From Bacteroidales bacterium UBA5507 (lineage in GTDB: Bacteria > Bacteroidota > Bacteroidia > Bacteroidales > Lentimicrobiaceae), in contig DIOT01000027.1 in NCBI GenBank assembly GCA_002426195.1, positions 1 through 64,000 of the forward strand: DNA of 64,000 bases, given 5' to 3'. The translations under genes were made by a program, and so were the position numbers. This document shows, piece by piece, positions 53,181-61,074 of the stretch. The notes below the pieces were generated by a model. That model made no database searches. It worked only from the letters and a program-made list of their open reading frames with translations, and was not told the DNA's origin. Position 1 is the first letter of the stretch. Each line of letters starts with the position of its first letter.

Positions 53181-54203
53181 TTAGATAGCAGATACAAACT
53201 GCTTAAGGAAGCGAAGGTCATTCTCCGAGAACATCCTAAGATCCTTAACATTATAAAGCAGATTTGTAATACGTTCAATACCGATACCGAATGCAAATCC
53301 CGAATAACGTTTTGGATCAATATTGCAATTAGTAAGAACTGCCGGATTTACCATTCCACAACCGAGAATTTCAACCCATCCTGTATGTTTACAGAATCCA
53401 CAACCCTCTCCGCCACATAAATTACATGATATATCCATTTCGGCTGAAGGTTCAGTAAATGGGAAATAGGAGGGACGCAGTCTGATTCGTGTTTCAGAGT
53501 TAAATAATTCTTTAGCAAAATACATTAGAGTTTGCCTTAAATCGGCAAAGCTCACATTCTCATCAATATACAATCCTTCTACCTGATGGAAAAAGCAATG
53601 AGCTCTGGCTGAGATAGCTTCATTTCTGTAAACCCTACCAGGAAAAATCATACGAATCGGTGGCTGGGTTTTTTCCATAACTCTCACTTGAACACTTGAT
53701 GTATGAGTGCGCAGAAGAACATCAGGGTTTTCGCTGATAAAGAAAGTATCCTGCATATCCCTGGCCGGGTGTTCAGGTGCAAAATTCAAGGCAGAGAAAT
53801 TGTGCCAGTCATCCTCAACCTCAGGACCTTCTGCCACAGTATAACCAATATTAGTAAAGATATCAATAATCTTCTTTCTCACAATTTGCAGTGGATGTCT
53901 TGATCCGGTGAGATACTCGGCGGGAGGAAGTGTAAGATCTAACTCCTTAGTATTCTTTTTCTCAGAACTACCAACCGTTGCTTTAAGTTCATCAAGTTTT
54001 TGTTGGGCAGCATTCTTAAGTTCATTCAGGACTTTACCCATTTCACGACGTTCTTCAGGAGCAATGTTTTTGAATTCAGTAAAAAGGTCGTTTAGTACCC
54101 CTTTCTTTCCAAATAATCTAACACGGAATTTTTCTAGTTCGTCAGCTGAATCAGTAGTAAAATTGGATATTTCCCTGAGATAGTTTTCTATTGCTTGTTT
54201 CAT
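53181..54203 (-). CDS. pheS: Phenylalanine-tRNA ligase alpha subunit
   Basis: The alpha subunit of the (alpha beta)2 class II synthetase that charges tRNA-Phe. The 340-residue protein has the N-terminal coiled-coil arm (about 1-85) and the catalytic core: GSRHPLQIV, EGPEVEDDWHNF, class II motif 2 around FFHQVEGLYID, PSYFPFTEPSAEMDI, a CNLCGGEGCGFCK segment, and motif 3 GIGIERITNLLY. pheT is not adjacent. It is downstream of the cyclophilin gene on the same strand with a 43-bp gap. Confidence 0.97.
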   Translation of the reverse strand: MKQAIENYLREISNFTTDSADELEKFRVRLFGKKGVLNDLFTEFKNIAPEERREMGKVLNELKNAAQQKLDELKATVGSSEKKNTKELDLTLPPAEYLTGSRHPLQIVRKKIIDIFTNIGYTVAEGPEVEDDWHNFSALNFAPEHPARDMQDTFFISENPDVLLRTHTSSVQVRVMEKTQPPIRMIFPGRVYRNEAISARAHCFFHQVEGLYIDENVSFADLRQTLMYFAKELFNSETRIRLRPSYFPFTEPSAEMDISCNLCGGEGCGFCKHTGWVEILGCGMVNPAVLTNCNIDPKRYSGFAFGIGIERITNLLYNVKDLRMFSENDLRFLKQFVSAI

Positions 54204-54246
54204 TTTATAGTTTGGTGAGTCAACGCTACACCGGTATTTAGTCAGA

Positions 54247-54879
54247 TTATTTTACTATGGAAATTTTCATTTTTACATCCTTAGCAGGACGGTCACCAGG
54301 GCCTGTTTGAACAGCTGCAATTTTATCCACAACCTCAAGTCCTTTTATAACTTCACCAAAAACAGTATAGCTATCATCCAAATGAGGTGTTCCGCCAACT
54401 GTGGTATATGCTTTTCTTCTTTCTTCGGAGAATTTCTTACCCATTCTTTGCTCAAACTGGTTTAACTGTTCATTTGTATAAACTTGTCCCTGAACAATGT
54501 AGAATTGTGATCCTGATGATGCTTTAGCAGGATTTACCTGGTCTCCCTGTCGTGCTGCAGCTAATACTCCTTTTTTATGAAAGTGTGAAGGAACAAATTC
54601 AGCCGGAATTGTATACCCCGGATCTTGTTTCTCACCCTGCATACCTCCCTGAATCATAAACTTATTTATAATTCTGTGAAAAATAGAACCGTTATACCAA
54701 CCTTGTTTAACCAATTTAACAAAATTATCACGGTGAGCAGGGGTATCATTATACAGAATGGCTGTTATGTTACCATATTCTGTTTCAATGAGTATTGTCA
54801 CAGGCTTTGTTTGCTTTGTTTGTGCCGAAGCGGTTATCATTAACAACGTTGCTGTTATCGCCAGTAATAATTTCTTCAT
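54247..54879 (-). CDS. Exported cyclophilin-type peptidyl-prolyl isomerase
   Basis: A 210-residue periplasmic cyclophilin. The signal peptide is MKKLLLAITATLLMITASAQ. The domain shows FHRIINKFMIQGGMQ, SSGSQFYIVQGQ and a late FGEVIKGLEVVDKIA, the usual active-site strands. An insertion of about 25 residues (YTNEQLNQFEQRMGKKFSEE) follows the QFYIVQGQ strand, as in bacterial PpiA-like forms. I used the ATG at 54879; another at 54906 lies upstream but would overlap the -7 box TAATTTTG (54911-54904). Confidence 0.93.
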   Translation of the reverse strand: MKKLLLAITATLLMITASAQTKQTKPVTILIETEYGNITAILYNDTPAHRDNFVKLVKQGWYNGSIFHRIINKFMIQGGMQGEKQDPGYTIPAEFVPSHFHKKGVLAAARQGDQVNPAKASSGSQFYIVQGQVYTNEQLNQFEQRMGKKFSEERRKAYTTVGGTPHLDDSYTVFGEVIKGLEVVDKIAAVQTGPGDRPAKDVKMKISIVK

Positions 54880-54940
54880 CTCTGTCGTGTTTTTTATATT
54901 TTGCAAAATTAATAAAATAGCAATTCACGGATTGTGCTGA

Positions 54941-55528
54941 CTAATCCCCAAATTTTTTACCCTCTTGCTCAAAACAATACCTGCAAAGTGGCTCGTAGCT
55001 GTCAGTTTCTCCTAACATAACAAGCTTCTTGTCGGCTGTTTTTCTGAAAGAATACTGTGCCAGGTTGCCGCATCTTATACAGATGGCATGAACTTTTGTA
55101 ACATACTCAGCTGTAGCCATCAATGCCGGTACCGGACCAAATGGTTTTCCTGTAAAATCCATATCAAGACCGGCAACAATAACTCTAATACCCTGAGCTG
55201 CCAGTTTGTTACATACATCAACAATGGCATCATCAAAGAATTGGACTTCGTCAATACCAACAACATCCACATCATTGGTCAATAAAAGAATCTGTGTCGC
55301 AGAACTTACAGGAGTCGACAGAATAGAATTCTCATTATGCGATACAACGTTGTTTTCATCATATCGGGTATCAATGGCGGGCTTAAAGATTTCAACTCTC
55401 TGACGTGCAATCCGCGCACGATTTAAGCGACGTATTAATTCCTCCGTTTTTCCGGAAAACATTGAACCGCAAATTACTTCTATCCAACCACGGCGTTGAT
55501 TTGAATTATTGGATACTTCAAGAAACAT
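54941..55528 (-). CDS. tdk: Thymidine kinase
   Basis: A 195-residue type II thymidine kinase for dTMP salvage. The P-loop is CGSMFSGKTEELIRR (about 20-34). VVGIDEVQFFDD gives the Walker B-like motif and catalytic Glu, and the zinc-binding cysteines are in AICIRCGNLAQYSFR and CRYCFEQEG. The in-frame TTG at 55540 is less likely than the ATG at 55528. It is divergent from the gene at 55699 and 62 bp upstream of the cyclophilin gene. Confidence 0.96.
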   Translation of the reverse strand: MFLEVSNNSNQRRGWIEVICGSMFSGKTEELIRRLNRARIARQRVEIFKPAIDTRYDENNVVSHNENSILSTPVSSATQILLLTNDVDVVGIDEVQFFDDAIVDVCNKLAAQGIRVIVAGLDMDFTGKPFGPVPALMATAEYVTKVHAICIRCGNLAQYSFRKTADKKLVMLGETDSYEPLCRYCFEQEGKKFGD

Positions 55529-55605
55529 AATAAGTGCCAATCAGTTATGTTAAATAAAATAGAGCATCATTACTACAGAAAAATTCAACGAAATTGTCGA
55601 AATTT

Positions 55606-55663
55606 ACGCACTAATATCGGGCTATTTGAGGCTGCAATGTACAAATTTTCATTTTTAGTGCGT
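55606..55663. promoter_or_regulatory. Widely spaced inverted repeat in the tdk divergent region
   Basis: ACGCACTAA (55606-55614) and TTAGTGCGT (55655-55663) are perfect 9-bp inverted copies with 40 bp between them. They lie between tdk and the rightward gene at 55699. The pair could be two half-sites of a looping regulator or the base of a long RNA stem. Confidence 0.45.
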
Positions 55664-55698
55664 TAATAATAACAACTCCATCAAAAGATATATTTGAA

Positions 55699-56562
55699 AT
55701 GAAAAATAATCTTCAGGAACTTAAAGTCCTTGTTTATAAGCTCAGTACAAGAATTAATAACGTATCAGAAGATGCGCCGCTTAGTATGATTGAACGGGAT
55801 ATAATTCTTGAGTTGCTTCGAAAAGCTTATGTTGCTACTGAAGAATTATCCAATCAAATTAAAGCTGAAGATGATATAAAGATTAAGCTTGAAGAGCCTT
55901 ATAAAGTGCAAGAATTTGAGTATTTCAGCGAGCAGGCCATCAAAAGCGAAGAACCAAAAGTATCCGACAATCATAGAGTATCTGATGACCAATATAGGTC
56001 AGCAGATACGGAGGCAAACATCCCCATCGTGGAGAGAGTGACAACGGGTCCTGAAATAACTGACAATCCTGTAATAATTAATGCTCCTTCTGTGAAGGAA
56101 AGCCAGGGGACCGGAGAACCTGTACCTGCTCCTGAGAACAAGCCTGAACCCATAGTGTTATTCCCTACTTTTGAAAGCAAAAAAAGTGAAGCTACTTCAC
56201 ATTCAACAATTGATCTTTTTAGCGGACAGACAATTGCTGATAAGCTTAAAACCTCAACTCCTTCACTTAACGATACAATAACTTCAAATAAGGAAGATTT
56301 GAGTTTAGCTCACAAAATGCAGCTCAAACCTATTAGTGATCTTAAAGCAGCAATCGGTATCAACGAAAAATTTCAGTTCATTAATGACTTATTCGAAGGA
56401 AGAACCGATAGATATAACGACGCCATAACCCGATTAAATAGCTGTAGTTCAATTAATGAGGCATCAATAGTCATGTCTCAGTTAAATATGGAGCATAAAT
56501 GGAATAAGGAGTCGGATGCCTATAACAAGCTTAATACATTTCTTTCAAGGAGGTATCTGTGA
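55699..56562 (+). CDS. Bacteroidota-specific protein with conserved C-terminal helical domain
   Basis: A 287-residue cytoplasmic protein. An N-terminal helical segment (1-55, LKVLVYKLSTRINN and ERDIILELLRKAY) is joined by a long low-complexity Pro/Glu/Ser linker (about 65-190) to a C-terminal domain (about 205-287). That domain contains DLKAAIGINEKFQFINDLFEGR, split as LKAAIGINEKFQFIN and DLFEGRTDRYN, a pattern recurrent in Bacteroidota hypothetical proteins. Its function is unknown. The stop overlaps the GTG start of the M28 peptidase by 3-4 bp, so the two are translationally coupled. Confidence 0.75.
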   Translation: MKNNLQELKVLVYKLSTRINNVSEDAPLSMIERDIILELLRKAYVATEELSNQIKAEDDIKIKLEEPYKVQEFEYFSEQAIKSEEPKVSDNHRVSDDQYRSADTEANIPIVERVTTGPEITDNPVIINAPSVKESQGTGEPVPAPENKPEPIVLFPTFESKKSEATSHSTIDLFSGQTIADKLKTSTPSLNDTITSNKEDLSLAHKMQLKPISDLKAAIGINEKFQFINDLFEGRTDRYNDAITRLNSCSSINEASIVMSQLNMEHKWNKESDAYNKLNTFLSRRYL

Positions 56563-57851
56563 ATCAGATCAGAAACCGCATTAAAACAACACTCTCCCTC
56601 ATTGTTGTATTCTTTCTCTTAACGCATAATGCATACACACAAAGTAAAGAATACGCAAGTGAAATCATTAAAACACTTGCCTCACCATCAATGTATGGAA
56701 GAGGATATGTAAATAATGGTTGCGAAATTGCAGCAGACTATATTGTTTCGAAAATGCAGCAGCTTAATCTGCAACCATTAGGCGAAAGTTTTAAGCAAGA
56801 CTTCCCTGTAAAAGTAAAAGCTTACCCTAAGGCAAGTGTCAGAATATGTGGGAAAGAGCTGGTACCCGGAAGTGATTTCACCGTAATGGCAGGTAGTCCA
56901 TCAGTTAAAGGTCACTTTAAAGTTAAGACTATTGATTCATCTTACTTCACAACAAAGAGTAAGATTGATAGGCTGAAGAAAAAGGATCTCAGAAATTCAC
57001 TGATAGCTTTTCATACACCTCTGATGAAGGGAAATTACAGGAAGAGCCTTGACTCTCTTCTAAAAGTAAACTATATCAATTGCGGAGGATTTATTCAAAT
57101 AAGTGAGAAAAGTGATTTAACATGGAGTGTATATTCACCACCTTTTACACTTGATTACCCTGTTTTAAACATTGTGCAAAAGCATCTGGATAAGAGAAAC
57201 AGTTTAGATCTTGAAATTGAACTGTCTGATAATGAAAATTATCTGATAAGCAATGTGATAGGGTATCTACCATCTCAGGTAAAATCTGATTCAATGCTGG
57301 TTATTACTGCGCATTATGACCATCTAGGGATGCTTGGAAACAGCTATTTTCCAGGTGCCAATGATAATGCAAGTGGAGTGGCCATGATGCTTGATCTTGC
57401 TAGAGAATTCAGCGAGGCTGGTAATCAAAAATATAATATTGCTTTCATGGCTTTTGCCGGAGAAGAAATTGGATTACTAGGTTCAAAGTATCAGTCAGAA
57501 CATCCGTATCTTGATCTCAGTAAAATAAAGTTTCTTATTAATCTTGATATGGTTGGTACTGGTAGTGAAGGTATTACCATGGTAAACGGAGAGCAATTAC
57601 CCGGTTATTTCAATCAGATGGTCTCAATCAACGATGAAAGCAATTATGTTTCAAAAGTTGTAAAAAGGGGTGAAAGCTGTAACAGCGACCATTGTCCGTT
57701 TTATTTAAAAGGTGTCCCTGCTGTCTTTATTTATTCGATGGGTAAAGAACACCTTGCCTATCATAATCTGAATGACACATTTGACAGGTTACCATTGACC
57801 GATTATGATGACATTCTCAGGTTAATCAGAGATTTCTTATATTCGTTTTAA
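56559..57851 (+). CDS. Exported M28 family metallopeptidase
   Basis: A 430-residue zinc aminopeptidase-type protein. The signal peptide is residues 1-27 (SLIVVFFLLTHNAYTQ). Zinc ligands and the catalytic Glu are visible: His in ITAHYDHLG (near 250), Asp in GANDNASGVA, Glu pair in AGEEIGLLG, Asp in INLDMVG and His in YHNLNDTFD. It has a small PA-like insert before the peptidase core. It probably trims peptides in the periplasm or at the surface. The GTG start overlaps the upstream gene, and rsmI follows 10 bp downstream. Confidence 0.93.
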   Translation: MNQIRNRIKTTLSLIVVFFLLTHNAYTQSKEYASEIIKTLASPSMYGRGYVNNGCEIAADYIVSKMQQLNLQPLGESFKQDFPVKVKAYPKASVRICGKELVPGSDFTVMAGSPSVKGHFKVKTIDSSYFTTKSKIDRLKKKDLRNSLIAFHTPLMKGNYRKSLDSLLKVNYINCGGFIQISEKSDLTWSVYSPPFTLDYPVLNIVQKHLDKRNSLDLEIELSDNENYLISNVIGYLPSQVKSDSMLVITAHYDHLGMLGNSYFPGANDNASGVAMMLDLAREFSEAGNQKYNIAFMAFAGEEIGLLGSKYQSEHPYLDLSKIKFLINLDMVGTGSEGITMVNGEQLPGYFNQMVSINDESNYVSKVVKRGESCNSDHCPFYLKGVPAVFIYSMGKEHLAYHNLNDTFDRLPLTDYDDILRLIRDFLYSF

Positions 57852-57861
57852 AAATAACTAA

Positions 57862-58530
57862 ATGTCGCAACTATATCTGGTTCCTACACCGGTTGGAAAT
57901 CTGGAAGACATGACTTTCAGAGGTGTCAGGATTCTTAAAGAGGTGAGCTTAATATTGGCAGAAGATACACGCAAAACAGGACTCCTGTTAAAGCACTACA
58001 ATATTGAAGGAAAGATGTTTTCTCACCATCAGCACAATGAACATCAAACTGCTGAATTGATAGCCAGGAGAATTGAAATGGGCGAATCAGTTGCATTAGT
58101 GACTGATGCCGGGACACCGGGTATTTCTGATCCCGGATATTTACTAATACGGACCTGCATAGAGAAGGGAATAAAAGTTGAATGTCTGCCCGGACCTACT
58201 GCCTTTATTCCTGCTATTGTATCTTCAGGATTACCATGCGACAGGTTTTACTTTGAAGGATTTCTTCCACATAAAAAGGGCAGAAACACACGGTTAAATT
58301 ATCTGTCCCAACTTGACCAGACGATAATTCTTTATGAATCACCATTCCGGCTGGTTAAAACACTAATACAGTTAGCTGAAGTTTTAGGTGAAGACAGACA
58401 GGCATGCGTTTCACGGGAAATTTCAAAAATTTATGAAGAGCATAAAAGAGGCACGTTATCTGAATTGGCAATTCATTATGGATTACACGAGCCTAAAGGT
58501 GAAATCGTAATATCTGTTTCAGGAAAGTAG
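57862..58530 (+). CDS. rsmI: 16S rRNA (cytidine(1402)-2'-O)-methyltransferase
   Basis: RsmI methylates the ribose of C1402 in 16S rRNA, in the decoding centre. It is a 222-residue tetrapyrrole-methylase-fold protein with LYLVPTPVGNLEDMTFRGV at the start, ILAEDTRKTGLLL, the SAM site VTDAGTPGISDPGYLL, LPGPTAFIPAIVSSGLPC and FEGFLPHKKG. C-terminal REISKIYEEHKRG is also typical. It is the third gene of the 55699-56559-57862 run and ends one base before the convergent NUDIX stop. Confidence 0.96.
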   Translation: MSQLYLVPTPVGNLEDMTFRGVRILKEVSLILAEDTRKTGLLLKHYNIEGKMFSHHQHNEHQTAELIARRIEMGESVALVTDAGTPGISDPGYLLIRTCIEKGIKVECLPGPTAFIPAIVSSGLPCDRFYFEGFLPHKKGRNTRLNYLSQLDQTIILYESPFRLVKTLIQLAEVLGEDRQACVSREISKIYEEHKRGTLSELAIHYGLHEPKGEIVISVSGK

Positions 58531-58531
58531 T

Positions 58532-58987
58532 TTAGTCAGTAATCCATCTTTTTTTCCTGGCAAAAATAATAGCGTCACTAACCAGGAGATTGTGGTCAAA
58601 TGCCATATTATCAGGAATCTCATTTATTGGAAACCACCTGCAATCGGCTGCATCATCATTTGCTACAGCTAAGATATCCGGGTCTTCAAGAATTCCGGCA
58701 AAAGCTATACTTATAGTGCGGTGGCGGGGATCTCTGCCAACGTCTCCATACGCTCCATACTGGAAAAGTTTAACTCCTGTCACCCCTGTTTCTTCCTGTA
58801 ATTCTCTTTCTGCCGACTCTAACAGTTGTTCATCCATATCAATGAATCCACCGGGGATTGCCCACATACCTTTAAAAGGTTCATTGCCCCTTTTTATGAG
58901 CAGAATTTCCGAAGCATTAACAGTGATTCTGAAAACCAATGAGTCAACGGTGACGGTTGGACGTGGATAATCATAGCAATACGTCAT
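58532..58987 (-). CDS. NUDIX hydrolase
   Basis: A 151-residue NUDIX protein. The nudix box is complete: GGFIDMDEQLLESAEREL followed by QEETGV (G-x5-E-x7-REUxEExGU). N-terminal YDYPRPTVTVDSLVF resembles bacterial ADP-ribose or dGTP-type hydrolases that sit near DNA or NAD metabolism genes; the substrate is open. The ATG at 58987 gives MTYCYDYPRP; an upstream in-frame start at 59047 would overlap elbB, so I rejected it. It is the second gene after elbB, 13 bp downstream. Confidence 0.92.
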   Translation of the reverse strand: MTYCYDYPRPTVTVDSLVFRITVNASEILLIKRGNEPFKGMWAIPGGFIDMDEQLLESAERELQEETGVTGVKLFQYGAYGDVGRDPRHRTISIAFAGILEDPDILAVANDDAADCRWFPINEIPDNMAFDHNLLVSDAIIFARKKRWITD

Positions 58988-59000
58988 AGGTTCTGCCTGA

Positions 59001-59651
59001 TTAATATAAATCCTTAACAATGGACCCAATAAGATTGTAAGTGCCAAGTTCTATCTGGAGAATATTGGCATCGAGCATATAGCAGGGAGTAGTATAAATG
59101 GGACGGTGTTTATCTTTTATCACTTCACCATGCGTTGTAACAATATGCTTTGCACCCATTTTTTCAATGTGTTGTGCAGTTTTTATATCGGCACCGATAG
59201 TTACTTCCACATTACCAAGTATCTGTGAGATCACAACAGGGGATATGCACATTGCACCAATAGGTTTCTGCAAAGAAGCCATATCCTTAACTGCCTTTTC
59301 CACATCGGGATTTACTTTACAATCCGGACCATCAAAAGCATAGGAACAAAGGTTTTTAGCCACACCAAATCCACCGGGAAAAACCAGGGCATCGAAATTT
59401 CGTGCCTGGAACTCACTAAGAGGTTTGATTTTTCCTCTGGTAATCCTGGCTGACTCAACAAGCACATTGCGCTTTTCGTTCATCTCTTTACCTGTTGTAT
59501 GATCAATCACATGATGTTGACTAACATCCGGTGCAAAAACTTCATAATCAGCCCCATGTTTTTTAATGGCCAGCAGAGTTAAAACTGCTTCATGGATTTC
59601 AGCACCATCCTGAACACCACAACCTGCGAGTACAACTGCAAATTTTTTCAT
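59001..59651 (-). CDS. elbB: Isoprenoid biosynthesis glyoxalase ElbB
   Basis: A 216-residue DJ-1/PfpI-superfamily protein matching ElbB (YhbL). The nucleophile-elbow cysteine is Cys135 in IGAMCISPVV. ElbB-typical segments are LAGCGVQDGAEIHEA, VFPGGFGVAKNL and KVNPDVEKAVKDM. E. coli ElbB shows low glyoxalase activity and was linked to isoprenoid production; its true role is uncertain. It is divergent from the SRAP gene, separated by an operator-like region. Confidence 0.93.
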   Translation of the reverse strand: MKKFAVVLAGCGVQDGAEIHEAVLTLLAIKKHGADYEVFAPDVSQHHVIDHTTGKEMNEKRNVLVESARITRGKIKPLSEFQARNFDALVFPGGFGVAKNLCSYAFDGPDCKVNPDVEKAVKDMASLQKPIGAMCISPVVISQILGNVEVTIGADIKTAQHIEKMGAKHIVTTHGEVIKDKHRPIYTTPCYMLDANILQIELGTYNLIGSIVKDLY

Positions 59652-59713
59652 AGCGATATAATTTCTACTGTTAACCCCAAAAATAGTAAATCATTAGTCG
59701 ACATTGGAGCAAC

Positions 59714-59745
59714 ACAACAAAAAGTTGTAATTTTACATATACAAC
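59714..59745. promoter_or_regulatory. Cluster of GTTGT half-sites between elbB and the SRAP gene
   Basis: ACAAC (59714-59718) and GTTGT (59724-59728) form one inverted pair, and GTTGTA (59724-59729) with TACAAC (59740-59745) form another. The three half-sites share the middle copy. This is operator-like, placed 40-70 bp before the SRAP ATG. Confidence 0.4.
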
Positions 59746-59785
59746 AGTAAACCGTTATCACTGTTTAATTGTAAAATATTGACTC

Positions 59786-60469
59786 ATGTGCGGTAGGTTT
59801 TCTTTAACTTCTGATGAACAGCAGTTAAACATGTTTTTCGAATTATCCGGAGGTACTGCACCTTACGTGCCGCGATATAATGGTGCTCCGACCCAGATGC
59901 TTCCGGTGATTACAAATATGAATCCAAAGCAATGGCAGCCTTACAGATGGGGATTAATACCATCATGGTCAAAAGAAATTGGCAGAGTACCTTTAATTAA
60001 TGCAAGAAGTGAAACTATTCACCAAAAAGCTTCCTTTAAATACATTCTGAAAGAGAAACGATGCCTTGTGCCTGCTGATGGTTTTTATGAATGGGTGCAC
60101 ACAGGAAGAAAACTTCCTTTCAGGTTTATATTAAAGGACGAATCGTTATTTGCTTTTGCCGGACTATGGGATTATTGGAAGAAACCTGATGGTGAAATAG
60201 TACACTCTTTTGCTATAATTACTACCGAAGCAAATGAACTTATGGAGCCGGTTCATGACAGAATGCCTGTGATTCTCGAAAAACAGAACTTCAATGATTG
60301 GTTATTTGAAAAGAATGATGAAAGGATACATAAATTGTTAAAGCCTTTTCCTTCAGATAAAATGAAGAAATACCGGGTTCCCGAAGCAGTGAATAAAGTA
60401 TCAGCTGAAGGTGCTGAACTAATTATTGCCTGTGAACCATTGGACTTATTTAATGGAGAATTGTTTTAA
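59786..60469 (+). CDS. SRAP domain protein (HMCES/YedK-like)
   Basis: A 227-residue SOS response-associated peptidase family protein. These proteins form a thiazolidine crosslink between the N-terminal Cys2 and abasic sites in single-stranded DNA, shielding them from breakage. The key residues are visible: Cys2 (MCGRFSL), Asn72 (LINARSET), Glu102 (DGFYEW) and His157 (EPVHDRMPV), the same spacing as YedK. The ATG at 59786 is fixed by Cys2. Single gene. Confidence 0.95.
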   Translation: MCGRFSLTSDEQQLNMFFELSGGTAPYVPRYNGAPTQMLPVITNMNPKQWQPYRWGLIPSWSKEIGRVPLINARSETIHQKASFKYILKEKRCLVPADGFYEWVHTGRKLPFRFILKDESLFAFAGLWDYWKKPDGEIVHSFAIITTEANELMEPVHDRMPVILEKQNFNDWLFEKNDERIHKLLKPFPSDKMKKYRVPEAVNKVSAEGAELIIACEPLDLFNGELF

Positions 60470-60511
60470 TTCAGGAACGATAATTGTGGACATTATATCA
60501 AAAAAGCGAGT

Positions 60512-61030
60512 ATGAAGAACTGGATTTGGGTGCTTATAATTCTATTGGTTGCTTCTTCCTGCAAGAAGTATGAAGAATTTCCGCCTGAACCTCAAATAGA
60601 ATTTCTCGATTTTGTAATTCTGAGAGACCTTCAGCGAATCGATCAAAGGGGAGTTCTCAGAATTGGATATACCGACGGTGACGGTAACATAGGTTTGTAT
60701 GATTACGACACAGTAGCACCTTACGATTACAATCTTTTTATCAAGTACTTTGAATTGCAGAATGGAGTGTTTAAGGAAATATTCCTCGTCACCACTACAC
60801 ATATCGATGATTCTGTAGTATATGATACTGCAACTTTCAATGGACGAATCCCAATACTTACTCCTGTCGGTAAAAATAAAGCAATTCGTGGTGAAATTGA
60901 AGATACCCTCTTCGTCAACAACCCTCTTTCCAATTTCGATACAATAAAATTCGAAGCTTACATTGTTGACCGGGATTTAAACAAAAGCAATACCATAGAA
61001 ACACCTCCCATTATCATTAAAAAGCGATAA
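60512..61030 (+). CDS. Small lipoprotein of unknown function
   Basis: A 172-residue lipoprotein with leader WIWVLIILLVASSCKKYEEF (lipidated Cys17). The mature part is acidic and beta-rich (GVLRIGYTDGDGNIGLYDYD, then ILTPVGKNKAIRGEIEDTLF). The block DGDGNIGL recurs in Bacteroidota lipoproteins, some of which are called hypothetical DUFs. No catalytic motif is visible. It lies 43 bp after the SRAP gene and 44 bp before the transglutaminase-like gene. Confidence 0.8.
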   Translation: MKNWIWVLIILLVASSCKKYEEFPPEPQIEFLDFVILRDLQRIDQRGVLRIGYTDGDGNIGLYDYDTVAPYDYNLFIKYFELQNGVFKEIFLVTTTHIDDSVVYDTATFNGRIPILTPVGKNKAIRGEIEDTLFVNNPLSNFDTIKFEAYIVDRDLNKSNTIETPPIIIKKR

Positions 61031-61074
61031 ACATCGATGTATTTTAATACATTTGCTGAAATACTAATAAGCAA

